NCBI RefSeq assembly: GCF_001613045.1
Contig: NZ_BDBP01000055.1
Location: 1 to 41,585, forward strand
Length of the DNA stretch: 41,585 bases
Direction of reading: 5' to 3'
Source: Nocardia lijiangensis NBRC 108240
Lineage (GTDB): Bacteria; Actinomycetota; Actinomycetes; Mycobacteriales; Mycobacteriaceae
Numbering within the stretch: position 1 is the first letter of the stretch; the number at the start of each line of letters is the position of its first letter. Position numbers and translations under genes: made by a program. Shown here one piece after another: positions 1 through 7,472 of the stretch. The notes under the pieces are model-generated. The model was not told the origin of the DNA. It was given only the letters and a program-made list of their open reading frames with translations, and did not search any database.

Positions 1-324
1 TACCTCGATGACGAGGCGGCCGCACGTAATGTGATAGCTGCCTGCACACAGCGTCTCGACGACCTCAATGAGCTGCGTAAGCTTGCCAGGCGGTGTGAGA
101 ACGTCTCTGGTTTCGGTAATTTCGACATGGCGGACGTGCTGGCCGGGAAGTTCCGCAAGCAGGCGTCGGGAACTGACAATTCGATCGATTCAATCATCGC
201 GAAAGACGTTGAAGTAGTGAAGGACATGCGCGACATCATGGCAATCTCCATCGCGCGCCTCACCAACCAGGACTACACGAATTCAGCGGCGATCACCGCG
301 ATCATCGATTCCGTGGGGGAGTAA
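1..324 (+). CDS. Partial small helical protein, C-terminal part only
   Basis: The frame is already open at base 1, so the gene probably starts to the left of the window; inside the window the first possible start is a GTG at 31, giving 97 residues. The visible protein is mostly polar and helical in character, with a central GFGNF turn and no membrane segment or signal peptide. Size and helix-turn-helix layout recall WXG100/EspC-like type VII secretion proteins, but I see no W-x-G motif, so this is only a guess. Codon use (AAT, GAT, GAA, ATA, TCG mixed) is less GC-biased than the rest of the window, which suggests a different origin. The next frame starts 3 bases after its TAA stop, so the two are likely co-transcribed. 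Confidence 0.5.
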   Translation, partial: YLDDEAAARNVIAACTQRLDDLNELRKLARRCENVSGFGNFDMADVLAGKFRKQASGTDNSIDSIIAKDVEVVKDMRDIMAISIARLTNQDYTNSAAITAIIDSVGE

Positions 325-327
325 ATC

Positions 328-675
328 GTGACGGGCATGTACGGCGGCGGCATGTTCAGTTGGAGCGCCGGGGATATGGGCTCGGCCATGCTGGAAAGCC
401 TGACCGATTGGATCGCCGGGGAAGAGCGTGAGCCGGGCATCAGGCCGGGAGATATTCAGGGACAATTCAACCGGCAGCGTGACGATGTCCGGGGCAAAGC
501 CGATGACGCCGGTTTCGTGGGTGCGTTCCATCCGCAGGAAGTGCTGAAACAGGACGAGTTCGAGAAAGATGATGTCGCCGTACTGCGCACAAAGGTCGAC
601 GCGATCGATCTGACAGCTGCAGGTAGGGAAAGCGATCGGCCATTTCCTCGGTCACCCAGGCCAATCGCAGCGTGA
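328..675 (+). pseudogene. Small hypothetical gene, 3' end apparently lost
   Basis: A GTG start lies 3 bases after the previous stop. The first ~95 residues read as genuine protein: a Gly/Met-rich start (MTGMYGGGMFSW), an acidic middle and a charged helix ending near KVDAIDL, with normal G/C-ending codons. After about base 610 the frame turns into Arg/Pro/Ser-rich text typical of an antisense shadow, and here it runs opposite to the 3' end of the minus-strand DUF2254 gene. I infer that the native 3' end was replaced by recombination and the frame now ends at the first chance stop. I do not recognise the family; the neighbour suggests a small secreted-protein pair. It could still be expressed as a 115-residue protein. 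Confidence 0.4.
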
Positions 676-1786
676 GTGGTGCGGCGCGGCCGGGACGGGC
701 GAGGTTGCGGACTCGCTCGAGCGTCTCCCGCAGGTGAGTCAGGGCCATCGGTGAGCCGACCGCGGCCGCGGCGATGTCGTCGAGGCCGGTGCGGACGAAG
801 TCCTCCCATTGCGGCAGCTGGACGATGAGGCGTTCGGCGCCGTCTCGGTCGGTCACTCGCAGCGGCTCGAGCCTGGCCGCGGCCACCCACCCGAGCAGAT
901 CACCCAGCTCGTCCATCGCCTGCACCGCTGTCGCCGGGTCGTGCACCGCGGGGGAGAGTGCGCGCAGCGCTATGTCGGCGAGCAGCCGGAACGCCAGCAG
1001 CGGGTCTTGCTCGAAGGTCCGCTCGTTGCCGACGACCAGCGCGTCCAGGACGGCGGTGGACGCGAGGTCGGCTCCGTACACCTCGGCGACGCGACTGCCG
1101 TAATGCAAGGTGGCGCCGGGTATGGACGTTAGGACGACGACGGCGTTCGCGGACCTGGCGGTCTCGACCAGCCGCTCGACCTCGATCCGTTGCAGCGCCG
1201 CGGGCGGATGCGGCCAAGTCACCGTCGCGCGCAGCGCCGCGGGGTCGGGCGCTGCGGCCGGACCGGTGTCCTGAGGGTAGAGGCCCGTCAATATCGCACG
1301 CCCGCGGGAGGCGATGGAGCTGAGCGCGGGGGCCAGCTGGATGGCGGAGAAGGCCCTCAACTGCAAAGTTCGCAGCATGGCGAGCAGCCCGAGGAGCAGG
1401 ACGACCGCGACGATCGGCGCGGCCACCGACACCTCGGTGTCGTTGCCGATCGCCAGCGCCGCCGTGACACAGAACGCGACGATGGCGATGGCGTAGCCGA
1501 ATGTCCGCCAGACGATCGGCGCGTCACGGAACAGTGTCAGCCGCGGCGTGAAAGTCGTTGCCACCCATTGCACCACCAGAAACAGCAGCGAAAAGAGCAC
1601 CGCGACAGCGCCGATGACACTCAGGCCGACCGAGAACAGCATGTTGATCACGGGACGAGCCGGGACCTGTGGTCCGCGGTCGATGCCCGGCACCGCCAGG
1701 CCCAGGCCCACCCCGGCGGCGACGAACGCCAGCTGGGCGAGCCCGGTGCGCAGGCGGCGGCGGGTCGGGACGACCTGGACGGGCAC
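467..1786 (-). CDS. DUF2254 membrane protein with aberrant C-terminus
   Basis: Predicted 439-residue membrane protein of the DUF2254 family, function unknown. The start chosen is the GTG at 1786, preceded by GGGAG five bases upstream and lying 13 bases past the sulfatase stop; longer starts would overlap the sulfatase. The N-terminal half has about four hydrophobic segments, followed by a soluble domain with the family-like stretches LLADIALRALSPAVHDP and TAVQAMDEL. The last ~50 residues (below about base 620) become Arg/His/Pro-rich and lie antisense to the small gene at 328, so the native C-terminus is probably replaced by read-through sequence. It is likely co-transcribed with the HAD and sulfatase genes. 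The family call is from remembered motifs; the altered end is inference. Confidence 0.7.
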   Translation of the reverse strand: MPVQVVPTRRRLRTGLAQLAFVAAGVGLGLAVPGIDRGPQVPARPVINMLFSVGLSVIGAVAVLFSLLFLVVQWVATTFTPRLTLFRDAPIVWRTFGYAIAIVAFCVTAALAIGNDTEVSVAAPIVAVVLLLGLLAMLRTLQLRAFSAIQLAPALSSIASRGRAILTGLYPQDTGPAAAPDPAALRATVTWPHPPAALQRIEVERLVETARSANAVVVLTSIPGATLHYGSRVAEVYGADLASTAVLDALVVGNERTFEQDPLLAFRLLADIALRALSPAVHDPATAVQAMDELGDLLGWVAAARLEPLRVTDRDGAERLIVQLPQWEDFVRTGLDDIAAAAVGSPMALTHLRETLERVRNLARPGRAAPLTLRLAWVTEEMADRFPYLQLSDRSRRPLCAVRRHHLSRTRPVSALPADGTHPRNRRHRLCPGHRHAAG

Positions 1787-1799
1787 CGGTCTCCCGCTG

Positions 1800-4157
1800 T
1801 TACTCGCGGGACAGCATGGCGACGGCTTCGCGTTCGAGGTCGACGTACGGTTCGCCGCTGACATCGACGGCCACCCGGTGCAGAGTGCCGCCGGTGAACG
1901 CCCAGGGGAAGCTTCCGGGGTAATCGTCGGTGACGGCCTCCGCGTTGTCACGACCCGCATGGAGGCCTTCCCCGGCGATGCTGAACTTGCCGGGCTGGGT
2001 CCTGATCCGGCCCGTGCCGACCTTGCGCTCGCCGTAGTAGAGGCTCAGGGTGCCCCGCGCGGTGCCGGGCGGATCCTCGCTCTCCTTGTCGAAGGAGGCG
2101 GCGAGGATGAGGTTCTCACCGGTCGGCAGGTCCTCGCTGGCGCTGATCCGCTGCTCTTCGCTGCCGAGGAAGTTGTAGACGTAATGCAGCCGGTTGTCCT
2201 TGATGTACAAGGCATGTCCGCCGAACCGGCCACCGTGGGAGAACAGCACCCCGGCCGCACCCGGGCCGGGCAGGTCGACGAGCGCGCCGATCGAGTAGGA
2301 GCGATTGCGGATGTTGACCGCGACCGCCTCGGGCACCTCGGCGCCGCCGGGGCGGTACACGTAGCGGTTGCGCGGCGGCGCGAGCTGGGGGCGTTGGGTG
2401 GTGAGAATCTCGACGCCGGAACGGTCGTCGAGCGGGAACGCCTGATTGGCGCCCGCCTCGTAGAACCACAGGCCGATGAGTTCGGCGAGCTTGCCGGGTT
2501 CCTCGGCGGCGAGGTCGTGCAGCTCGGCCCGGTCCTGGTCGGTGTGGTACAGCTCCCAGGTGTCATCGGGGAAGTGGCTCCACCCGCTGAGGGTCGGGTG
2601 GGTGGTGACCGCTTTCCAGCCGTCGTGCCAGATGCCGCGGCCGCCGAGCATCGAATAGAACTGGGTGTGTTTGGCGGTCGGGATGGTGGCCGCGTCGAAG
2701 CTGTAGCGCATGCTCACCCCCTGAATCGGCGTCTGGGCGTGGCCCTTCACCGTGTCCGGGAGCTCCATGCCGAGGCAGTCCAGCAGGGTGGGCACCAGAT
2801 CGACCGCATGGTGATACTGGTCGCGGGTCTCGCCGTGCGCCTCGATCCCGGCGGGCCAGGAGATGAGGCACGGGTCGCAGGTGCCGCCGTTGAACGAGTA
2901 CCGCTTCCACATCTTGAACGGGGTGTTGAAGGCCATCGCCCACCCGTTCGGGTAGTGGTTGTAGGTCTTGGTGCTGCCCAGCTCGTCCAGCTTGGTCAGG
3001 TTCTCGGCCAGGTCGTCCGGGACGCTGTTGGCGATCTTGTTCTCGTTGACCGAACCGTCCGGGCCGCCCTCGCCGCTGGCTCCGTTGTCGGAGACCACGA
3101 CGATGATGGTGTTGTCCAACTGCTCGATCTTCTCCAGATAGGCGAGCAGGCGGCCGATCTGGTCATCGCAGTGGGAGAGGAAGCCCGCGTACACCTCGGC
3201 CATGCGGGTGTACAGGCGCTTCTGGTCGTCGGAGAGGCTGTCCCAGGGGCGGGTGTAGTCCAGCGGCGGGAACGGCTGACCGTCGGGACCGCTGCGGGTC
3301 TCGGGGGTGCCGATCGGGTTGAGCGGCGGCAGCTCGGTGTTCTGCGGGACCAGCCCCATCTCCTTTTGCTTGGCCAGGGTCTGCTCACGCATCACCTCGT
3401 AGCCCGCGTCGAACCGGCCGCGGTAGCGCTCGATCCATTCGGGCGGCACGTGGTGCGGAGCGTGCGCGCAGCCCGGCGCGTAGTAGAGGAAGACCGGACG
3501 TTCGGGCGCGATCGCCTTGACGTCATCGATGTACTGGATGGCCCGGTCGGTGATGTCGACGCTGAAGTGGTAGCCCTGCTCGGGCGTGGCAGGTTGCTCG
3601 ACGGGATGATTGTCGTGCACCAAGTCCGGATACCACTGGTTGGTCTCCGCGCCGAGGAAGCCGTAGAAGCGCTCGAAACCGCGGCCGATCGGCCAGTTTC
3701 GTTTGGTGGACGCCAGGTTCATCTCGTCCTCGGCGCACAGATGCCACTTGCCGACCATGGCGGTGCTGTAGCCCCGCTCGACCAGGATCTCGGCGAGGGT
3801 GGCGCACTCGGGCGGGATGTGGCCGTTGGCGCCGGGGAAGCCGACCGCGCACTCGCTGATGCACGCCATGCCGTTGGTGGTGTGGTTGCGGCCGGTGAGC
3901 AGGCAGGAGCGGGTCGGTGAGCACAGGGCGGTGGTGTGCCACTGGCTGTAGCGCAGCCCGTTCGCGGCGATCCGGTCGATGTTCGGCGTCTCGATCGGTC
4001 CGCCGTAACAGCCCATGGCGCCGAAACCCACGTCGTCGAGCACGATGTACAGCACATTCGGTGCACCGGGCGGGGCCTTCGGCTGCTCGTACGGGCCCCA
4101 GTCCGGGATCGAGTCGCGGATGTCGAGGTTGACCACACCGCGGAATGGAATTGCCAT
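1800..4157 (-). CDS. Arylsulfatase, FGly (Cys) type
   Basis: A 785-residue sulfatase of the alkaline phosphatase superfamily that would hydrolyse sulfate esters. The ATG at 4157 is preceded by GAGGAG. Residues 34-45 hold the metal-binding LDD motif (D41, D42), and C79-S-P-T-R-S-C-L-L-T-G-R is the sulfatase signature in which the Cys is converted to formylglycine; the G-K-W-H-L motif follows. After the catalytic core (about residue 560) there is a C-terminal beta-rich extension. This length matches the ~787-residue AtsD/AtsA-type arylsulfatases of mycobacteria. No signal peptide is visible, so the enzyme is probably cytosolic. No formylglycine-generating enzyme gene is in the window. Downstream DUF2254 follows after 13 bases; the upstream leader carries one copy of a repeated palindrome. 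Confidence 0.9.
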   Translation of the reverse strand: MAIPFRGVVNLDIRDSIPDWGPYEQPKAPPGAPNVLYIVLDDVGFGAMGCYGGPIETPNIDRIAANGLRYSQWHTTALCSPTRSCLLTGRNHTTNGMACISECAVGFPGANGHIPPECATLAEILVERGYSTAMVGKWHLCAEDEMNLASTKRNWPIGRGFERFYGFLGAETNQWYPDLVHDNHPVEQPATPEQGYHFSVDITDRAIQYIDDVKAIAPERPVFLYYAPGCAHAPHHVPPEWIERYRGRFDAGYEVMREQTLAKQKEMGLVPQNTELPPLNPIGTPETRSGPDGQPFPPLDYTRPWDSLSDDQKRLYTRMAEVYAGFLSHCDDQIGRLLAYLEKIEQLDNTIIVVVSDNGASGEGGPDGSVNENKIANSVPDDLAENLTKLDELGSTKTYNHYPNGWAMAFNTPFKMWKRYSFNGGTCDPCLISWPAGIEAHGETRDQYHHAVDLVPTLLDCLGMELPDTVKGHAQTPIQGVSMRYSFDAATIPTAKHTQFYSMLGGRGIWHDGWKAVTTHPTLSGWSHFPDDTWELYHTDQDRAELHDLAAEEPGKLAELIGLWFYEAGANQAFPLDDRSGVEILTTQRPQLAPPRNRYVYRPGGAEVPEAVAVNIRNRSYSIGALVDLPGPGAAGVLFSHGGRFGGHALYIKDNRLHYVYNFLGSEEQRISASEDLPTGENLILAASFDKESEDPPGTARGTLSLYYGERKVGTGRIRTQPGKFSIAGEGLHAGRDNAEAVTDDYPGSFPWAFTGGTLHRVAVDVSGEPYVDLEREAVAMLSRE

Positions 4158-4215
4158 GGTGTTCTCCTCACGAATAGGCCCCCGCCCCAACCTAGGTAGC
4201 CGCGAAGGCCATCGC

Positions 4216-4234
4216 CTCACCCGCGACGGGTGAG
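4216..4234. promoter_or_regulatory. Palindrome copy 1, upstream of sulfatase
   Basis: CTCACCCGCGACGGGTGAG is a perfect 8+8 inverted repeat around 3 bases, 59 bases before the sulfatase start. Two close variants occur at 5327 and 5367, and the flank (GAGGCGC followed by TCACC about 6 bases later) is shared with the 5327 copy. A shared operator is the simplest reading; it could also form an RNA hairpin in the HAD-sulfatase intergenic region. Confidence 0.5.
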
Positions 4235-4282
4235 AGGCGCAGGGGTCACCGAGACGACGCATCCCGGACCCGGTGCGACGCT

Positions 4283-5260
4283 TCAGAACACGGTCACCCA
4301 GTCGTCCTTGATACCGACCACCTGCCAGCCGTTCACATCGGCCAGCTCGAGTGCCTGTTCGGCTCCCGCCACATAGTCGAACTCGCGGTCGGGGTCGTCG
4401 TGGCGCACCAGCATCCGCAGCGACGGCCGGTCCGGCTGCCCGGTGAATTGCAGCATCGGGATGTCCCCGTTGGTGTTCCCCGCCGCCAGCAGAGGGCGCC
4501 GGCCGATCCGGCTCCAGATCCGCACCGGCTTCTGCGGGCCGTCGTCCAGGACATCCAGTTCGGGTTTGCGGACGATCGTGCCTGCCTCCCACACCAACGA
4601 CACGCTGCTGCCGATGACACGCTCGCGGGGAATGCCGTAGATCTCCCGGCTGATCGGCCGCATGAAGTCGCGGCCCCCGCCCGAGGCGATGTAGTTGGCG
4701 AACCCGTTGGCTTCCAAGAAGCCGAGCAACTCGATCATCGGTGCGTAGCCGCACGCCAGGTAGCCGCGGCCGAGGGTGGGATGCCGGGCCGTGCGCAGGA
4801 ATCGATCGGCCAGGGATTCGAACTCCTCCACTGGCACACCGGCAAACGCGGCGAGCACACCGGAAGCGAGCACGCCCAGCTCGCTGTCATCACCGTGGTA
4901 GTGCTCGGTGATCACGCTCTCCAGCCAGTCGTAGTTCTTTGTCCAGGCCGCCTGCCACGGCTGACGCGTGCGCAACGCCGGGTCCTCTTCGGTCATGGCG
5001 AACAAGCGGCGCAGGATGAAGTCGAGCTGGATGGGCATCGGTTTCTCGCACCACAGCGTGCCGTCGTTGTCGAAGACCGCGATCCGGTCCTCGGGCGGTA
5101 CCGCGTCGGGTCCGCCGTCCGCGGTCACCCGGCCGACGAAATCCAGGATGGCTTGTTTGACCTCACCGTCACGCCAGCTCGGCAGCGGGTCGGCGGCCGA
5201 GACCGTGGTCTCTCGGCGGACCGAGGCGTGCGCGACATCTCTCCGGTGCGCTGCCACCAT
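4283..5260 (-). CDS. HAD-superfamily phosphatase (SerB-like)
   Basis: A 325-residue haloacid dehalogenase-type phosphohydrolase. The start is the ATG at 5260, preceded by GGAGGGAAGGAG. Motif I is AVFDNDGTLW with nucleophile D64 and acid/base D66; a long helical cap follows; the motif III lysine is probably in VRKPELDVL; motif IV is GNTNGDIPML. All catalytic elements look intact. The substrate is unknown: the cap resembles phosphoserine phosphatase-like hydrolases often found beside bacterial sulfatases. It is the first gene of a probable HAD-sulfatase-DUF2254 transcript, with 125 bases to the sulfatase. Its leader, shared with the divergent antiporter, carries two copies of a 19-bp palindrome. 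Confidence 0.85.
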   Translation of the reverse strand: MVAAHRRDVAHASVRRETTVSAADPLPSWRDGEVKQAILDFVGRVTADGGPDAVPPEDRIAVFDNDGTLWCEKPMPIQLDFILRRLFAMTEEDPALRTRQPWQAAWTKNYDWLESVITEHYHGDDSELGVLASGVLAAFAGVPVEEFESLADRFLRTARHPTLGRGYLACGYAPMIELLGFLEANGFANYIASGGGRDFMRPISREIYGIPRERVIGSSVSLVWEAGTIVRKPELDVLDDGPQKPVRIWSRIGRRPLLAAGNTNGDIPMLQFTGQPDRPSLRMLVRHDDPDREFDYVAGAEQALELADVNGWQVVGIKDDWVTVF

Positions 5261-5326
5261 GAACCGGCTCCTTCCCTCCGTCCGACTGCTCTGCCTGCGA
5301 CCCTCCCTCCGTCGTGAGGCGGGCAC

Positions 5327-5345
5327 ATCACCCGCAGCGGGCGAG
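5327..5345. promoter_or_regulatory. Palindrome copy 2, HAD/antiporter divergent region
   Basis: ATCACCCGCAGCGGGCGAG is a variant of the palindrome at 4216 (arms CACCCG/CGGG-GAG). The sequence after it, GGCGCGAATGATCACC, parallels the sequence after copy 1, so about 35 bp are related between the two leaders. It lies 67 bases upstream of the HAD start and 127 bases upstream of the antiporter start. Confidence 0.45.
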
Positions 5346-5366
5346 GCGCGAATGATCACCCGCGCT

Positions 5367-5385
5367 CTCACCCGTGCCGGATGAG
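5367..5385. promoter_or_regulatory. Palindrome copy 3, HAD/antiporter divergent region
   Basis: CTCACCCGTGCCGGATGAG matches the palindrome at 4216 except for the spacer and one arm position. It lies 22 bases from copy 2, between the divergent HAD and antiporter genes, where a regulator could control both directions. Confidence 0.45.
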
Positions 5386-5471
5386 GAATTCCGCCGCTGT
5401 GGAGGCCAGACTCCGAGCAGAGACCGGAGCCCGTCGTCGAGCCCGACCGCTGCACACACGAAGGAGGTCGC

Positions 5472-6770
5472 GTGGATTCCGTGGACCTCTCGACCATTGC
5501 GGTCCTGCTGCTCGCCTTCGCGACGGTCTCCCGCAGACTCTCCGTCACCATCACGCCCGCCATCTTCTTCACCACGGCCGGACTGATCGCCGGACCCGTC
5601 CTCGGACTCGTCGAACTCGCCCTCGGCTCGTCGGCGCTGAAGCTGCTCGTCGAGGTCACCTTGACGCTGGTGCTGTTCTCCGACGCGTCCCGGATCTCGC
5701 TGCCCCGGCTGCGTGGCGAGCACACCGTGCCGCTGCGATTGCTGGCGATCGGCCTGCCGCTGACCATCGCGGCGGGCACGCTCACCGGGTTCGTGGTGCT
5801 GCCGGGAGTCAGCGCTGTCGAAGCGCTCGTGCTCGCGGTGATGGTTGCGTGCACCGACGCGGCACTGGGCCAGGCCGTGGTGACCGACGAACGGATACCG
5901 TCCCGAATCCGGCAGGGGCTCAATGTCGAAAGTGGGCTCAACGACGGGTTGTGCGTCCCCCTGTTCTTCATCGCCCTCGGATTGGCCCAGGCCGACGAGG
6001 GCGCGCTCACCGAGCATGCCGCGGTCCAGATGATCCTCGAGGAGATCGGCTACGGGATCGTCGGCGGCGTCGTCGCGGGATCGCTCGGCGCGTGCGCACT
6101 GCGGATCGGCGCGAAACGCGACTGGATCGAGCCGTACTGGCGGCAGATCCTCACCGTTGCCACCGCGCTGCTGAGCGCCGGAATCGCCGTCACACTGCAC
6201 GGCAGCATGTTCATCGCCGCATTCGTCGGCGGCCTGCTCTTCGGCACGCTCCGCGGCGATGTCGGCGGGCCGGTCACCGATCTCGTCGACCAGAGCGGCG
6301 AAGTTTTCGACGCCGTCACCTTCCTCGTCTTCGGCGCCGCGATCCTGGGCCCGGCACTGGACGAGATGACCTGGCAGCTCGCGGTGTACGCGGTGCTGAG
6401 CCTGACCGTCGTCCGTATGGTGCCGGTGGCGTTGTCCCTGCTCAGGACCGGAGCGCGTCGGCAGACGACGGTATTCGTCGGGTGGTTCGGCCCGCGCGGC
6501 CTGGCCACCATCGTGTTCGGCGTGCTGCTGATCCAAGAAGCGGACCTGCCGAACGAGCAGACGCTGCTGCTCGCCGCCACCGCCACCATCGGCATGTCCA
6601 TCTACGCCCACGGTCTGACAGCCACCCCGCTGACCGACCGCTACATCCGGTGGTACCGGTCCCATCCCGAGGAGCGGCAACCACCCATGGAAAGCGTGCC
6701 TGCCGCGCACCACCGCTGGCGAACACCCCACCGAGCCGGACGATCGGCACACCCCAGCCGACCGAACTAG
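5472..6770 (+). CDS. CPA1-family cation:proton antiporter
   Basis: A 432-residue integral membrane protein with about 12 hydrophobic segments, predicted to exchange Na+ or K+ for H+ across the cytoplasmic membrane. The GTG start has AAGGAGG at ideal spacing. The paired transport motifs of the family are present: T128-D129 in VACTDAALGQ and N157-D158 in GLNVESGLNDG, an arrangement typical of electroneutral CPA1 antiporters. The protein ends in a short cytoplasmic tail rich in His, Arg and Pro. It is divergent from the HAD-sulfatase operon. Its TAG stop shares the tetranucleotide CTAG with the stop of the minus-strand peptide gene that follows. Confidence 0.88.
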   Translation: MDSVDLSTIAVLLLAFATVSRRLSVTITPAIFFTTAGLIAGPVLGLVELALGSSALKLLVEVTLTLVLFSDASRISLPRLRGEHTVPLRLLAIGLPLTIAAGTLTGFVVLPGVSAVEALVLAVMVACTDAALGQAVVTDERIPSRIRQGLNVESGLNDGLCVPLFFIALGLAQADEGALTEHAAVQMILEEIGYGIVGGVVAGSLGACALRIGAKRDWIEPYWRQILTVATALLSAGIAVTLHGSMFIAAFVGGLLFGTLRGDVGGPVTDLVDQSGEVFDAVTFLVFGAAILGPALDEMTWQLAVYAVLSLTVVRMVPVALSLLRTGARRQTTVFVGWFGPRGLATIVFGVLLIQEADLPNEQTLLLAATATIGMSIYAHGLTATPLTDRYIRWYRSHPEERQPPMESVPAAHHRWRTPHRAGRSAHPSRPN

Positions 6771-6922
6771 CCGAAGGGGTATTGACCGCCGCCGCCCCCG
6801 CGGCCGCCCTGTCCCGGGTCGGCGACGGACAGCAGATCGGCGAGGAGATCGAGCACGGCGTGGCCGAAGGCGAGGATGTCGCGGCCGATGATGCCGAAAT
6901 CCTGGGTCAGGGTCCGAATCAT
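6767..6922 (-). CDS. 51-residue amphipathic peptide with GGQYPFG tail (copy 2 of 2)
   Basis: An ATG at 6922 opens a 51-codon frame. Residues 1-34 form one helix with hydrophobic residues at 2, 5, 9, 12, 16, 19, 23, 26, 30 and 33, an exact 3-4 heptad spacing. Asp residues fill much of the other face. A Gly-rich linker and the tail QYPFG follow. It is an ungapped match (about 24 of 51 positions) to the peptide encoded by 7027-7182, including length and final seven residues. No signal peptide. I know no named family for it. Size, tandem arrangement, absence of a signal and the amphipathic helix resemble corynebacterial PorA/PorH cell-wall channel peptides; that comparison is by design, not by sequence identity. 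Confidence 0.7.
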   Translation of the reverse strand: MIRTLTQDFGIIGRDILAFGHAVLDLLADLLSVADPGQGGRGGGGGQYPFG

Positions 6923-7026
6923 GTCGGGCGCCCCCTTCGCCGTCCCCGAGGGTGTCCCGTCCACGGTCGCACAGGCGGGCCGCTCGTGTCGTCGGATTTC
7001 GCCGACGACCACCCGGTCGGCACAGG

Positions 7027-7182
7027 TCAGCCGAAGGGATACTGCCCGCCGCGCCCTCCGCCGGGACCGTGGTCCGGTGTGGCGATATCGATGATGTCCT
7101 GGACGAGGTCGACGACGGCGCGCCCGATGTCGAGCACATCGTTGCCGAGGGTGGAGAATTCCTGCGCGATCAGCTGAAGCAT
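7027..7182 (-). CDS. 51-residue amphipathic peptide with GGQYPFG tail (copy 1 of 2)
   Basis: The ATG at 7182 is preceded by a purine-rich GGGCGAAG. The peptide starts MLQLIAQEFSTLGNDVLDIG, continues as an acidic amphipathic helix (hydrophobic positions 2, 5, 9, 12, 16, 19, 23, 26, 30, 33) and ends P-x-x-G-rich-GGQYPFG. The paralogue at 6767-6922 has the same length and the same spacing of hydrophobic, Gly and Asp residues, so selection at the protein level is likely. The two are separated by 104 bases and read in the same direction, probably from one promoter in the 290-base gap before argG. Function unknown; candidates are a two-component cell-wall pore, a surface-active peptide or a toxin-like peptide pair. 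Confidence 0.72.
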   Translation of the reverse strand: MLQLIAQEFSTLGNDVLDIGRAVVDLVQDIIDIATPDHGPGGGRGGQYPFG

Positions 7183-7343
7183 GTCTTCGCCCTTCGGCCC
7201 GGTCGGCTGAGTACCGTTCCCAGCGTGGCACACGCATGCCGAGGTGGTCGGCGGATTCGGGCGGTGACCCGGCCGTCTGCGCGCCCGCCACGCCCGGCTG
7301 CGGGGTCCGTGGTCCGACGAGGGGACCCCGGTTCTGAATGGGA

Positions 7344-7370
7344 TTGCATCATCGTGCATAATCATTTGCA
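7344..7370 (+). promoter_or_regulatory. Candidate ARG box (ArgR operator) with promoter
   Basis: TTGCATCATCGTGCAT (7344-7359) has TGCA half-sites separated by six bases, very like the mycobacterial ARG box as I remember it (TTGCAT-N4-ATGCAA). A third TGCA at 7367 adds an overlapping TGCATAATCATTTGCA. CATAAT inside it could be a -10 element. It stands about 103 bases before argG, the expected place for arginine repression. ArgR itself is not in the window. Confidence 0.5.
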
Positions 7371-7472
7371 GACGGGCGCGGGCCGCCTGACCTGCGCGCC
7401 GGCGCGACCGGCCGGGGCCGCCGAACGCGGCACCCCGAGACATACCCGCACGAAACCGAGGAGCACACAGAC

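Noticed and set aside
1..324. WXG100 protein of a type VII secretion system
   Set aside because: Length and helices fit, but no W-x-G motif is visible and the 5' end is outside the window, so I did not name it.
1548..3920. 790-residue open frame antisense to the sulfatase
   Set aside because: Gly/Val/Asp/Arg-rich text without domains, an effect of high GC on the strand opposite a real gene; the sulfatase motifs on the other strand are unambiguous.
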